DNA of 64,000 bases from Sporosalibacterium faouarense (GTDB lineage Bacteria; Bacillota; Clostridia; Tissierellales; VENL01): assembly GCF_016765695.1 (NCBI RefSeq), contig NZ_JAETGO010000094.1, positions 1 to 64,000 on the forward strand, given 5' to 3'. The notes beneath the pieces are model-generated. The model was not told the origin of the DNA, ran no database searches, and saw only the letters and a list, made by a program, of their open reading frames with translations. A program made the position numbers and the translations under genes. Position 1 is the first letter of the stretch; each line of letters begins with the position of its first letter. Shown in pieces: positions 8,668-17,786 of the stretch.

Positions 8668-10023
8668 ATGAGAAAGAAATTAATAGTTATAGTAGTACTA
8701 ATAATTAGTTTAACAACTATTTCAGGATGTAGTAGTATAATTAACACCAATAGCAATAAGATTCCTAAGGATATGACAGGGATTGTAGATTTTAATGATA
8801 GGATAGATACTCATAAGAATGGTCTTATTGTATATGGGACCAAAGGGAGTGAAAAGGAAATAACTGATTTAATCTGGTTAGGTGGAGCTATAGGTTATGA
8901 CTTAAAGATGAAAGCAGATAAGGATGTTACAGAAGAAGATATTGAAAATAATCACATTATTCTACTGGGAAACCCATCTACAAATAGCTTATTTGAAAAA
9001 GTAAACTCTCAACTTCCTATAATAATTAAAGATGCAAAGCTAATAGCGGGGAATAAAGAAATAACTGAAAAAAGTACTACCTTTCATTTTGTTACTCCAA
9101 ACCCATTAAATAAAGAAAAATATCTTTGGGTTGTAGGGTCAATATCAAATGATCATTTAAGAGATGCTTTTGATCTTGGCTTTATAAGGAATATGGATTA
9201 TGAAATAAAAGTAAATCTTCATGAAGTGTATTATGGTGCTTTTTTTAAAAATGAGAAAAATTGGACGATTAAAAGTCCAGAGTTACAAGAGTATAAGCTA
9301 GAAAAGTTCAAAAAAGTAGAAAGTGAGAATTTTGATTTTTACTATAATCCAATTAATACTTTTGTAGAGAGGGATATTGAAAAGATAATTCAATCAAGGG
9401 AAGAGTATTACAATCAATGTATAGAAAAATTGGGGGTAAGCTTTGAAGATAAGATAGAAGATTATATGTTTATGAGTGAAAAACTAATGGGATCCTACAC
9501 TCATTATAACTATGATAGATACAATAAAACTATGATGGTAGACTTCTATGCCAATAGTACAGCTCATGAAGATTATTATAAATTTAAAATAGCTCAGAAA
9601 TTAATGTATCAGTACGGTAAATATTTCGATAGAATGTCTTTTGATGGCCTATATCTCGGTTACTTTAATCCTTATTATAACACAGGAATTGAAATGCATA
9701 CTTGGATGAAAGAGATTATTCAAAAACAAGAATACATACCCTTGGACTATCTTGTAGGATTTAGCTATGAAAGTAGTCTTAATAAGGATATTATATCTTC
9801 AGAGTTAGCATCCTTTGGTAACTACTTAATCAATACCTATGGCATAGACAAATACATAGAATTGTATAAAGCAAATACAGTAAAGAGAATTGATGAAGCT
9901 TTACACTCCACATATAATAAGGACTTATTAGAATTGGAAGGTGAATGGCTAGAATACCTTGATAATATAGATGAAGACTTAATAGATTCTAATATTAAAG
10001 GAGTTGAAAATGATGAGAAATAA
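8668..10023 (+). CDS. Lipoprotein of unknown function, possibly a degenerate peptidase-MA-like protein
   Basis: I do not recognise the family. The 451-residue protein begins with a signal and lipobox ISGC. The ATG at 8668 is chosen because GGGGGG lies just upstream; an in-frame TTG at 8653 lies on or before that site. The middle (about residues 230-430) is all-helical and Tyr-rich and resembles peptidase-MA-like lipoproteins in length and layout, but a clear HExxH zinc motif is missing (the nearest is TAHEDYYKF), so it may not be catalytic. It overlaps the M28 peptidase gene by 14 bases, which implies translational coupling and a shared task. Confidence 0.6.
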   Translation: MRKKLIVIVVLIISLTTISGCSSIINTNSNKIPKDMTGIVDFNDRIDTHKNGLIVYGTKGSEKEITDLIWLGGAIGYDLKMKADKDVTEEDIENNHIILLGNPSTNSLFEKVNSQLPIIIKDAKLIAGNKEITEKSTTFHFVTPNPLNKEKYLWVVGSISNDHLRDAFDLGFIRNMDYEIKVNLHEVYYGAFFKNEKNWTIKSPELQEYKLEKFKKVESENFDFYYNPINTFVERDIEKIIQSREEYYNQCIEKLGVSFEDKIEDYMFMSEKLMGSYTHYNYDRYNKTMMVDFYANSTAHEDYYKFKIAQKLMYQYGKYFDRMSFDGLYLGYFNPYYNTGIEMHTWMKEIIQKQEYIPLDYLVGFSYESSLNKDIISSELASFGNYLINTYGIDKYIELYKANTVKRIDEALHSTYNKDLLELEGEWLEYLDNIDEDLIDSNIKGVENDEK

Positions 10024-13000
10024 AAGAAGAGTTATATCATCTATTTTAACCCTGATTATCTTAATGTCACTAGTACTATCAGGCTGTTCATCTATTGACA
10101 TAAATGATTTTAATGAAGATAACGCATATAATCACATAAAAGAATTATCCTCAGATAAGTATGGCGGAAGATTACCTGGAACAGAGGGAAATTATAAAGC
10201 AACAGAGTATATTGCTAATGAGTTTAAAGAAATCGGATTAACACCAATTAATGAAGAGGGTAGCTATTTACAAAGCTTTAAGGTTATATCACCTATGCTT
10301 AAGGGTAAACCAGTGTTTCAAATTATAGACCAAAATGGAAATAAAATAAAGGAATACCAATTAATGAAGGATTATATTTATCTTGTAAATGGTTTTAGCT
10401 CAGGGGGAGAAGTAACTGATAAGATGGAATTTATCAATAACTTAGATGAAATGAGCAAGTCAGGAGCTTCTATAATACTTACAACTATAAATCCTAATGA
10501 AGAGGAAAATAGTAAAATATTAATTGAAAATGATATTAAAGCTGTAATAAGACCTACAAGTAAATATAAAGAAGATGAAGAAATCATAAATAGCGTTGTA
10601 ATTGGAGATAAAGCTACAGGTAAGTCTACTCCAGAATTTATAAATATAGCTGTAAAAGAAGGTATTTTTGAAGAATTAATTACCTACTCTGAGGAAGGAT
10701 ATAAGCTTAATATAAAATTAGATTTAGAATTCCCAAGGGTAGAGGCTTCTAATGTAATTGGGTACATTCCAGGGAAAAATAATAAAGATGAAGAAGATAA
10801 ATATTTATTAATATCAGCCCATTTTGACCATGTAGGAACAGGCCCTGATGGTAGAGTATATAATGGAGCTTTGGATAATGCATCGGGAACAGGAATGATG
10901 TTAGAATTAGCTAGGGCAATTAAGGAAAGTGGGAAGAAGCCTACTAAAACTATTATTTTCGCTGCTTTTAATGCAGAAGAAAGTGGTTTGTTTGGCTCTG
11001 ATTATTATGCACTACAAAATTATGCAAGGGATAGTCAGTTTTATATCAGAGATACAAAGGTAATAAACATTGATATGATAGGCTCAAAAGAAGAAGTAAA
11101 TCTAGAGCTTGATACAGGTCCAATATTTTCAGTTGATTCAAGTATTCAAATAGAAAATAAAGAAATGATCAATAATATCAATGAATTAGGAGAGGAACTT
11201 GGACTTGATATTAAGACTGATCAATATTCATATAGTAGTGATCATTGGAGCTTTAACCCAAGGGGAGGAGTAGCACTTACAATGACCCATCTTTCTACAG
11301 ATTTGGTTCATACACCCTATGATGATATTTCTAATGTAGATAAGGAAAGATTAGTTAATCCTGGTCAACTATTATTAAAAACAATTGATTATTATGGTTA
11401 CAAAGCCAAAGATATAGAAAGAAGTAGCATATCTGAAAATCAACTTCAGTCTATAAGGCAATTTATTATATATTTAATAACCTTAGCTTTAATAATTATC
11501 ATGATAATTGTACTATTAAGGATTATTTATAAAAACGAAAAAATAAGGAAAAAGTTTGAAGGCAAACCTATATTCACGTTAATACTTGTAATATTAATAA
11601 TAACTTCTATTCTATTCTATAATAGTGGATATAGATATGAGAATGTAAGCTACTCTGGATATAAAACAAATTCTTGGAAAAATATTGTTTCATTAACTGG
11701 AGACACCATTTCTGAGATATATGATTTAGATAATAATGGGATTAGAACTTTAGTTAAGGATGGAAGCAATATTAAAATGATGAAGATTGATTCTAAAGGA
11801 GAAATTATTCAAGAGGAAGAATTATCCCAGATAAGTAATAATGCTACAGAATTATCTAATGCTAGCAAAGGCATATATTTCTTAGAAGAAGATAAATTAT
11901 ATTTACTTAACATTCAAAATAAAGTAGAAAAACTATATGATAATGTTTCAAATTATCAAGTGATAGATTTAGAACAACAGCAATATATTTTTATTCAAAC
12001 AAATGAAGGTTTAAAAGTAATAAATAATAATGCTATATATGAGATAGATAATAATAAAATATCAGATTTTATAGCTAGAATCGATAATAAAGAAAGAGTA
12101 CACATCATTTTTAAGGAGAAATCTGATAATAACCAAGTCAGTGTAAAATATACTATGATACAAGGAAATGGGGACATATTAAAGTCTAGGGAAATTAGCA
12201 ATTTTAAATCAGATAAAGAAATTAGATTTGGGATAGAAGTGGCAAGGGGATATATTTTTTATGAAGAAAAAACAACTCAAAATTATATTCCTTTTTATTT
12301 AGGAAATAGACCAATCAATAGTAATATAAGGTCAGATGTAGAATTTAATGGTGATGGAGGGATCCTAGTAAACGTTGAAGAATTACCCTATGTAAGCAAT
12401 GAAAATAATAATATTAGTAGAGAAAATGATGGATTAAATGTTGTATATCATGGAACAGACAAACACGGTAAATCTTATATTTATTTGGTTAAACTATATA
12501 ACGGTAAGATTCAATCAAAGAGAACAATATATAGTAGCAAAAAGATAGATGTTAATAATATCATGTTAGTTGAAAGTGCTAATAATAGCTATATATTTTG
12601 GCTAGATGACCTTATGGATAATAAACAAGGAAATCTTATGGCTATATCCTCAAGTAATGAATTCGGATTTAATAACTTTAGAAATCAGTTGCTATTAAGA
12701 GGAGATAGTATAATAAAAAATATTATTTATAGTTCTATTTTGTTTTTAGTAAAATTCTATTGGATAGTCCCTGGTTTTATTCTAATTGCAATATGGAAGC
12801 TTATAACTAAAAAGAAAATATCTGAGAATAAATATATAATATATACTTCGATATTAGCTAATGTTGCTATTCAAATGATTACTTTTAATTTACCCTATCT
12901 GACTAACTTTAAATATGAAAACTTTCTGATTGGATTAGTAATAGCTGCTATATCATTAGGTATAGTTAAGGTTTTAAGATTTGAGAGAAAATCTATTAAT

Positions 13001-13147
13001 ATTTTTACAATGTTTATTATATTTACTATTATAAACATGATTTTTATATCGACATTATATGGCCCCTATTCATCAGTGGGTGGATTAGACAATTTAAGAA
13101 AACATGAATTATTTCAGGAAGAAAATGAGGATGAAATGGTTTACTGA
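10010..13147 (+). CDS. M28-family zinc aminopeptidase with membrane segments, lipoprotein
   Basis: A protein of about 1,045 residues with lipobox LSGC. The M28 domain (residues about 30-470, with a PA-domain-like insert) shows the two-zinc ligand set: SAHFDHVG, GALDNASG, FNAEESGLFG, NIDMIG and SSDHWSF. Transmembrane segments follow near 490 and 525. A beta-rich extracytoplasmic region (about 540-890) comes next, then four more hydrophobic segments to the end. AAAGGAG at 9997-10003 fits ATG 10010 (or 10013), not the TTG at 10004. The protein is far longer than a plain M28 peptidase; the extra domain is unassigned. Confidence 0.85.
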   Translation: MMRNKRRVISSILTLIILMSLVLSGCSSIDINDFNEDNAYNHIKELSSDKYGGRLPGTEGNYKATEYIANEFKEIGLTPINEEGSYLQSFKVISPMLKGKPVFQIIDQNGNKIKEYQLMKDYIYLVNGFSSGGEVTDKMEFINNLDEMSKSGASIILTTINPNEEENSKILIENDIKAVIRPTSKYKEDEEIINSVVIGDKATGKSTPEFINIAVKEGIFEELITYSEEGYKLNIKLDLEFPRVEASNVIGYIPGKNNKDEEDKYLLISAHFDHVGTGPDGRVYNGALDNASGTGMMLELARAIKESGKKPTKTIIFAAFNAEESGLFGSDYYALQNYARDSQFYIRDTKVINIDMIGSKEEVNLELDTGPIFSVDSSIQIENKEMINNINELGEELGLDIKTDQYSYSSDHWSFNPRGGVALTMTHLSTDLVHTPYDDISNVDKERLVNPGQLLLKTIDYYGYKAKDIERSSISENQLQSIRQFIIYLITLALIIIMIIVLLRIIYKNEKIRKKFEGKPIFTLILVILIITSILFYNSGYRYENVSYSGYKTNSWKNIVSLTGDTISEIYDLDNNGIRTLVKDGSNIKMMKIDSKGEIIQEEELSQISNNATELSNASKGIYFLEEDKLYLLNIQNKVEKLYDNVSNYQVIDLEQQQYIFIQTNEGLKVINNNAIYEIDNNKISDFIARIDNKERVHIIFKEKSDNNQVSVKYTMIQGNGDILKSREISNFKSDKEIRFGIEVARGYIFYEEKTTQNYIPFYLGNRPINSNIRSDVEFNGDGGILVNVEELPYVSNENNNISRENDGLNVVYHGTDKHGKSYIYLVKLYNGKIQSKRTIYSSKKIDVNNIMLVESANNSYIFWLDDLMDNKQGNLMAISSSNEFGFNNFRNQLLLRGDSIIKNIIYSSILFLVKFYWIVPGFILIAIWKLITKKKISENKYIIYTSILANVAIQMITFNLPYLTNFKYENFLIGLVIAAISLGIVKVLRFERKSINIFTMFIIFTIINMIFISTLYGPYSSVGGLDNLRKHELFQEENEDEMVY

Positions 13148-13234
13148 GGAAAGTTTATATTAAGATTTCATGTGATATTATATTCTTGTGACTTATATAC
13201 TTAGCTACTTTACTATTAAATTTATAGAGTGAGA

Positions 13235-13270
13235 AAGGATAACTCGTTTACGAGTTATCCTTAAGTTTTC
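13235..13270. terminator. Bidirectional terminator between convergent genes
   Basis: A perfect 12-bp stem AAGGATAACTCG/CGAGTTATCCTT (13235-13246, 13251-13262) with a TTTA loop sits between the M28 gene and the minus-strand thrE genes. T-rich flanks exist on both sides, though modest. Confidence 0.75.
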
Positions 13271-13292
13271 ACTAAAATGTTTATTTAAATTT

Positions 13293-13727
13293 CTATGCTG
13301 CTTTTCTTCTTCTAAAAGATTTACTTATGGTAGAAGCTATTATTATACCACTAGATATTGACAAGGCAATAAAAATAGTTTCAGAACCAAAGTTTGCTGC
13401 ATCGGTATATCTCTTTTCAATAATTGCAAGCATTGTGTAATAGGAGCCAGCTCCAGGAACAAGTGGGATAATACCTGGGATTATGAAGATAGTTGCAGGC
13501 TTTTTAAAGAGTCTCGCAAAGATTTCACCTAAAATGCCAATAGTCAATGCACCTACAAAAGCTCCACCAACCGTTGAATCGAAAATATCACTTATAGATA
13601 TATAAACAATCCATCCAATTGAACCAATGATTCCAGCTTTAAAAATTGAATCTCTTGGAACATTAAATAATATGCAAAAGCCAATTGTAGAAACTAGAGC
13701 TAATAGAAATTGCTTGACCATAAACAT
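13293..13727 (-). CDS. Threonine/serine exporter, C-terminal half (ThrE2, DUF3815)
   Basis: A small membrane protein of 144 residues with about four or five hydrophobic segments and the family motif IPGIIPLVPGAGSYY. It is the second subunit of a split ThrE-type exporter; in other bacteria the two halves are fused. I chose the ATG at 13727 because GGAGG (13740-13736) lies 8 bases upstream; the GTG at 13736 overlaps that site. It overlaps the 3' end of the upstream thrE half by 65 bases in another frame. Amino-acid export is inferred from the family. Confidence 0.85.
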   Translation of the reverse strand: MFMVKQFLLALVSTIGFCILFNVPRDSIFKAGIIGSIGWIVYISISDIFDSTVGGAFVGALTIGILGEIFARLFKKPATIFIIPGIIPLVPGAGSYYTMLAIIEKRYTDAANFGSETIFIALSISSGIIIASTISKSFRRRKAA

Positions 13728-14508
13728 TATGAACACCTCCTAAAAAACTAATATAAAATCTTAAAACAATACCTACACCAAATGCTATAGATAGAGCTAT
13801 AATAAGAGCCTCAATTCCTCTTGAAACTCCAGACAGAAAGTCTTCAGATATAGAATCTCTGATGGCATTTGTTATTGCAACACCCGGTACAAGGGGCATG
13901 ATTGAGCCTATGATAACCATATTTAAACTTTCTCCAATGCCAATCTCTATAGAGATAATAGATAGCACCGTAATAATCATGGCTCCTAATATATTTTTAA
14001 TAAAAAAGCTAAATTTTTTCTTATCTAAAAAATCTATCAATCCTACTAAGAGTAAGCTAATAATAAAAGCACTTACAAAATCTCGGAAACTTCCTCCAAA
14101 AAGAAGAGAGAAAAATCCACCACTTGCACCACCAGCTAACAAATTAATGGGTTTTGAGTATGTTGTTGATTTCTCTATATCTCCTAAAATAGACTTGCCT
14201 TCTCTAATAGACATATCAGAATTTACAAATCTTCTTGAAAAGTCATTTACCATAGCAACTTTATTTAAATCGATTTTTCTTGATTTAATTCTATAGGTAT
14301 AAGAGATAACATCTTCACCGTACTCAACAGTTAGAAATATACCTGTGGTAGTAACAAATGTTTCAGCATATTTAATATTCATTCTAGACTTACAAAGTCT
14401 TAAAATAGTATCTTCTACTCTATAGGTTTCTGCACCATTTTTTAACATTATTCTTCCAGCTATCATAGCCATTATTAATAATTCTTTTAGTTCTGACTTA
14501 TTAATCAT
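13663..14508 (-). CDS. Threonine/serine exporter, N-terminal half (ThrE, DUF1212)
   Basis: A 281-residue protein with a soluble N-terminal domain (about 1-110; GAETYRVEDTILR is typical of DUF1212) and about five transmembrane segments, including the motif GSIMPLVPGVAITNAIRD. It pairs with the 144-residue half encoded just downstream. The ATG at 14508 is chosen over a TTG at 14523 because GGAGGT lies between them at good spacing. The pair is isolated on the minus strand, beside glyA, which interconverts serine and glycine; this is suggestive but not proof of linkage. Confidence 0.87.
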   Translation of the reverse strand: MINKSELKELLIMAMIAGRIMLKNGAETYRVEDTILRLCKSRMNIKYAETFVTTTGIFLTVEYGEDVISYTYRIKSRKIDLNKVAMVNDFSRRFVNSDMSIREGKSILGDIEKSTTYSKPINLLAGGASGGFFSLLFGGSFRDFVSAFIISLLLVGLIDFLDKKKFSFFIKNILGAMIITVLSIISIEIGIGESLNMVIIGSIMPLVPGVAITNAIRDSISEDFLSGVSRGIEALIIALSIAFGVGIVLRFYISFLGGVHNVYGQAISISSSFYNWLLHII

Positions 14509-14952
14509 AAAAAATACCTCCAAAGATATATTCCTAATAATATTGCATTATTGTTTAATAATATACTTATATAGTCCATATTTAACACCTTATTTATTTT
14601 AAATGTACTTTATTATGAGTAGGTTACGATTTAGTTAAGTTTTACAATAATTCTATTAAGCTTTCTTTTATAATATTTTAAGGAATATTAACAAATGTAT
14701 TATTGCTGATTTTGTGCTTATCTACTTTATATTATGGGGTACAAGATTAATCTATAGTATACAAAGAACAATAAAATATATTAATAAAGCTTGTATAAAG
14801 AAATATTAATATATACAATGTATATAGGTAATATTACCTTTTAGGGTATATTATATAAAAAATACTCAAATATTCAAATAGCATTAGTGAAATTTTGAAA
14901 TTATGGAGTAAATGGAGTAATGTAAATTTAACATTAAAGGAGGAGTGACAAA
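14509..14952. other. Divergent intergenic region between thrE and glyA
   Basis: About 440 bases of very AT-rich DNA without a credible ORF. It holds the promoters for both directions. A short palindrome GGTAATATTACC is at 14827-14838, close to the predicted glyA transcription start. I see no glycine riboswitch or T-box. Confidence 0.5.
14791..14819 (+). promoter_or_regulatory. Sigma-A-like promoter for glyA
   Basis: TTGTAT, a 17-base spacer, then TACAAT. The predicted start is near 14826, just at the palindrome GGTAATATTACC, which could act as an operator. A second weaker candidate is TTGAAA-17-TAATGT at 14895-14923. Confidence 0.5.
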
Positions 14953-16185
14953 ATGGATTTTAGTAATATTAAGAAATTTGATCCCGAAATTATGGAGGTC
15001 ATAAATAAAGAAACAGGAAGGCAGAACAATAACATAGAGTTAATTGCATCTGAAAACTTTGTAACAAAGCAAGTTATGGAGGCTATGGGAAGTCAATTAA
15101 CTAATAAATATGCCGAAGGATATCCTGGAAAAAGGTATTATGGAGGTTGTGAAGTAGTTGACATTGCTGAGGATTTGGCAAGAGATAGATTGAAAAAACT
15201 ATTTAATGCTGATCATGCCAATGTTCAACCTCATTCTGGTTCTAATGCAAATTTAGGGGTGTATTTTGCAGTACTTGAACCAGGTGATAAGGTTTTAGGT
15301 ATGAATCTTTCCCATGGTGGTCATTTAACCCATGGTAGTCCAGTAAATATTTCAGGAACATATTTTAACTTTGTTGACTATGGTGTTGATAAAGATTCAG
15401 AAACTATTGATTATGAAGAAGTAATGAGAATAGCAAAAAAAGAACAACCTAAGATGATAGTAGCTGGAGCCAGTGCATATCCAAGAAAGATTGATTTTAA
15501 GAAGTTCAGAGAAATAGCTGATGAGGTAGGAGCTTACTTAATGGTAGATATGGCTCATATAGCTGGACTAGTAGCTGTAGGATTACATCCAAGTCCTGTA
15601 CCTTATGCTGACTTTGTTACTACAACTACACATAAAACATTAAGAGGACCAAGAGGTGGTGCAATACTCTGTAAAGAAGAATATGCCAAGAAAGTTGATA
15701 AAGCTATTTTCCCTGGACTTCAAGGCGGACCTTTGATGCATATAATTGCTGCTAAAGCAGTGAGCTTTAAAGAAGCACTACAGGAAGATTTCAAAGAATA
15801 TCAGAACCAAGTATTAAAGAATGCAAAAGCATTAGCAGATGCTTTAACTGAGCAAGGATTTAGATTAGTTTCTGGCGGTACTGACAATCATTTAATGCTT
15901 GTAGATGTTAGAAATAAAGATTTAACTGGGAAAAAAGCTGAAAAATTATTGGATGAAGTAGGAATTACAACTAATAAGAATACTATTCCATTCGACCCAG
16001 AGAGCCCATTTGTAACAAGTGGACTAAGAATTGGTACTCCTGCTATGACTACTAGAGGTATGAAGGAACCAGAAATGAAAGAGATAGCAGAAATAATCAA
16101 TCTTGCTTTAGATGAATCTAACGACAGAAAAGCATTAAGAGAGAGAGTTATTGCTTTATGTCAAAGATTCCCATTATATGAATAG
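14953..16185 (+). CDS. glyA: Serine hydroxymethyltransferase
   Basis: This PLP enzyme interconverts serine and glycine using tetrahydrofolate, feeding one-carbon units to purine, thymidylate and formyl-methionine synthesis. At 410 residues it has the normal length. Diagnostic segments are ELIASENFV near the N-terminus, the PLP-lysine stretch [14 protein letters not shown], and [21 protein letters not shown] lies just before the ATG. It is monocistronic: its own promoter lies upstream and a strong terminator follows. Confidence 0.97.
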   Translation: MDFSNIKKFDPEIMEVINKETGRQNNNIELIASENFVTKQVMEAMGSQLTNKYAEGYPGKRYYGGCEVVDIAEDLARDRLKKLFNADHANVQPHSGSNANLGVYFAVLEPGDKVLGMNLSHGGHLTHGSPVNISGTYFNFVDYGVDKDSETIDYEEVMRIAKKEQPKMIVAGASAYPRKIDFKKFREIADEVGAYLMVDMAHIAGLVAVGLHPSPVPYADFVTTTTHKTLRGPRGGAILCKEEYAKKVDKAIFPGLQGGPLMHIIAAKAVSFKEALQEDFKEYQNQVLKNAKALADALTEQGFRLVSGGTDNHLMLVDVRNKDLTGKKAEKLLDEVGITTNKNTIPFDPESPFVTSGLRIGTPAMTTRGMKEPEMKEIAEIINLALDESNDRKALRERVIALCQRFPLYE

Positions 16186-16209
16186 GTAGTATTTATTTAG
16201 TATTGCTAA

Positions 16210-16256
16210 AGAGAGATGTTGTCTGATTAATATCTTAGACAATGTCTCTTTTTTTA
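16210..16256 (+). terminator. Intrinsic terminator of glyA
   Basis: A long stem of about 14 pairs with a few G-U pairs (arms around 16211-16224 and 16236-16250) followed by TTTTTTT. Confidence 0.85.
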
Positions 16257-16428
16257 GATTTAATGCAAAAGTGATTTTGATTAGTATTTTAAATTATATT
16301 ACGTTAAGAAAAACAAGCATATATAGCAAATATAGGTTATGACTCTGTATACTAGCAACTGTTTAAGGGTAATCTAAATAGAGGATTTTAAAGCCTTTAA
16401 TATTATTATAGTTTTAGGTGGTGACAAA

Positions 16429-17349
16429 ATGTTTGATTACTCATATATAATAATTCCTGCAATAATAGTAGGAATTATTTCAAGAATATCTATGCTAAAG
16501 TCTGATTATAGGCAATATCCAAGCTATCCACAGGGAGTTTTTTCTCATTTTACACTAGGAATAGTATCAGCTAGCTTAGGTGCGGTTGCAATTCCTGCAT
16601 TGGCAGAAAAAGAATTTTCTGCAGTTACTTTTCTGGCCCTTGCTGCCCAACAGTTTCGTGATGTACGTAGCTTAGAAAGACAGAGCTTAGACAATATAGA
16701 ACCTACTGAGTTGGTTTCAAGGGGAACAGCATACATAGAAGATATAGCTAAAGCTTTTGAAGCAAGAAATTATATGACTATGTTAACAGGATTAGTTGTC
16801 AGTGCAATAATATTTTTTTCTGAGCACTTTGGAGTGCCTACTTACTATGCGATAATGAGTGGTGTTATTGGTGGGGTAATAGCAATACTTTTCTTTAATT
16901 TCGCAATAAAAAGAGATACAGTTAGCAAGATAGCAGAAGTAAAACCCGCAACAATAACCTTTGAAGGGCCACTTTTGTTAATAAACGGAATAGTAATTAT
17001 GAATATAGGGTTAAAGGCATCTAGGAAGATATATTTGGAAAAGGGAATAGCTGTGGAGATCAATCCCTATGATGCAAATGGAGTAGCTACTTTAGCAAAC
17101 ATGGGTCAAAGACAGGCAATCCAACATAATGCAGCAACCTTGTTAGGAATCAGAAAGGATGTTGATGAGCCGGACTTTACTCCTATAGCTAGAAGAGACC
17201 CTCATACTGGTAAGGTAGTAATGGCTATTGTTACTATGGAACCAGATGTTAATTGCTTGGTTGAAGCAGTTAAATCTACGATAGTTTTAGAGAGTGCCAA
17301 AAGACGACCTCTTGATTCTAAAACTGGCAGAAAAGCTGCGAAGGAGTGA
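16429..17349 (+). CDS. YIEGIA-family membrane protein
   Basis: A 306-residue protein with hydrophobic segments near 5-20, 40-65, 120-140 and 145-165 and a C-terminal soluble part. It carries the sequence RGTAYIEDIAKAFEARNY, a variant of the YIEGIA signature that names the family. Function is not established; the family occurs in spore-forming Firmicutes beside a small capping-subunit gene, which is present here 5 bases downstream. AGGTGGTGA lies before the ATG. Nearness to spoIVA and der suggests a sporulation-related job, by inference. Confidence 0.8.
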   Translation: MFDYSYIIIPAIIVGIISRISMLKSDYRQYPSYPQGVFSHFTLGIVSASLGAVAIPALAEKEFSAVTFLALAAQQFRDVRSLERQSLDNIEPTELVSRGTAYIEDIAKAFEARNYMTMLTGLVVSAIIFFSEHFGVPTYYAIMSGVIGGVIAILFFNFAIKRDTVSKIAEVKPATITFEGPLLLINGIVIMNIGLKASRKIYLEKGIAVEINPYDANGVATLANMGQRQAIQHNAATLLGIRKDVDEPDFTPIARRDPHTGKVVMAIVTMEPDVNCLVEAVKSTIVLESAKRRPLDSKTGRKAAKE

Positions 17350-17354
17350 TATAA

Positions 17355-17549
17355 ATGGATGTCGGCTTTAAAGAGGATATACTTGCAATTATAACAACTA
17401 ATAAAGAACTAGTTTCCAGTGGAACTACTCCTATATTTTATGCTAGAGATGAAGATGAGAAAGAAAGAGTGGCTCTCCTAATATCAAAAGTAACAATGGG
17501 AATGGTTCACGATTTAGAAAATGGATCCTATGTGATTGTAAAACATTAA
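17355..17549 (+). CDS. Capping complex subunit for YIEGIA
   Basis: A 64-residue soluble protein starting MDVGFKEDILAI and rich in charged residues, with a short central segment TTPIFYARDEDEKERVA. Position (5 bases after the YIEGIA gene) and size match the small partner protein annotated in other spore formers. The gene ends before a weak terminator. Biochemical function is unknown to me. Confidence 0.75.
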   Translation: MDVGFKEDILAIITTNKELVSSGTTPIFYARDEDEKERVALLISKVTMGMVHDLENGSYVIVKH

Positions 17550-17554
17550 TAATT

Positions 17555-17586
17555 AGGCGACCTGTATAAGGGGTCGTCTTTATTTA
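17555..17586 (+). terminator. Probable terminator after the YIEGIA pair
   Basis: Stem AGGCGACC/GGGTCGTCT (about 17555-17562, 17571-17579, with G-U pairs), followed by TTTATTT. Confidence 0.65.
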
Positions 17587-17709
17587 AAGATTAAATTATT
17601 ATTTTTTTGATATATATAATAAAGTTTAAGCTATTATGTTATAATTACTAGGTATGATTAAGAATGATAATTATTGGTAGTAAGTAAATAAGAGTATATG
17701 TAGTATAGG

Positions 17710-17738
17710 TTTAAACTGTTGTATTATTATGATATAAT
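17710..17738 (+). promoter_or_regulatory. Promoter for the DUF512-der-plsY-gpsA group
   Basis: TTTAAA, a 17-base spacer, then a perfect TATAAT, ending 49 bases before the ATG at 17787. Confidence 0.5.
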
Positions 17739-17786
17739 ATTATTACCTAGTACTAATACCACATATATATTAAAGAAGGGGATAAA

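Noticed and set aside
13862-14296. 144-codon plus-strand frame opposite the thrE gene
   Set aside because: It is antisense to a well-supported exporter gene, has no ribosome site and lacks a protein-like family signature.
14827-14838. GGTAATATTACC palindrome before glyA as a defined operator
   Set aside because: It is a single 12-base palindrome in AT-rich DNA with no known regulator match, so it is mentioned only as a note.
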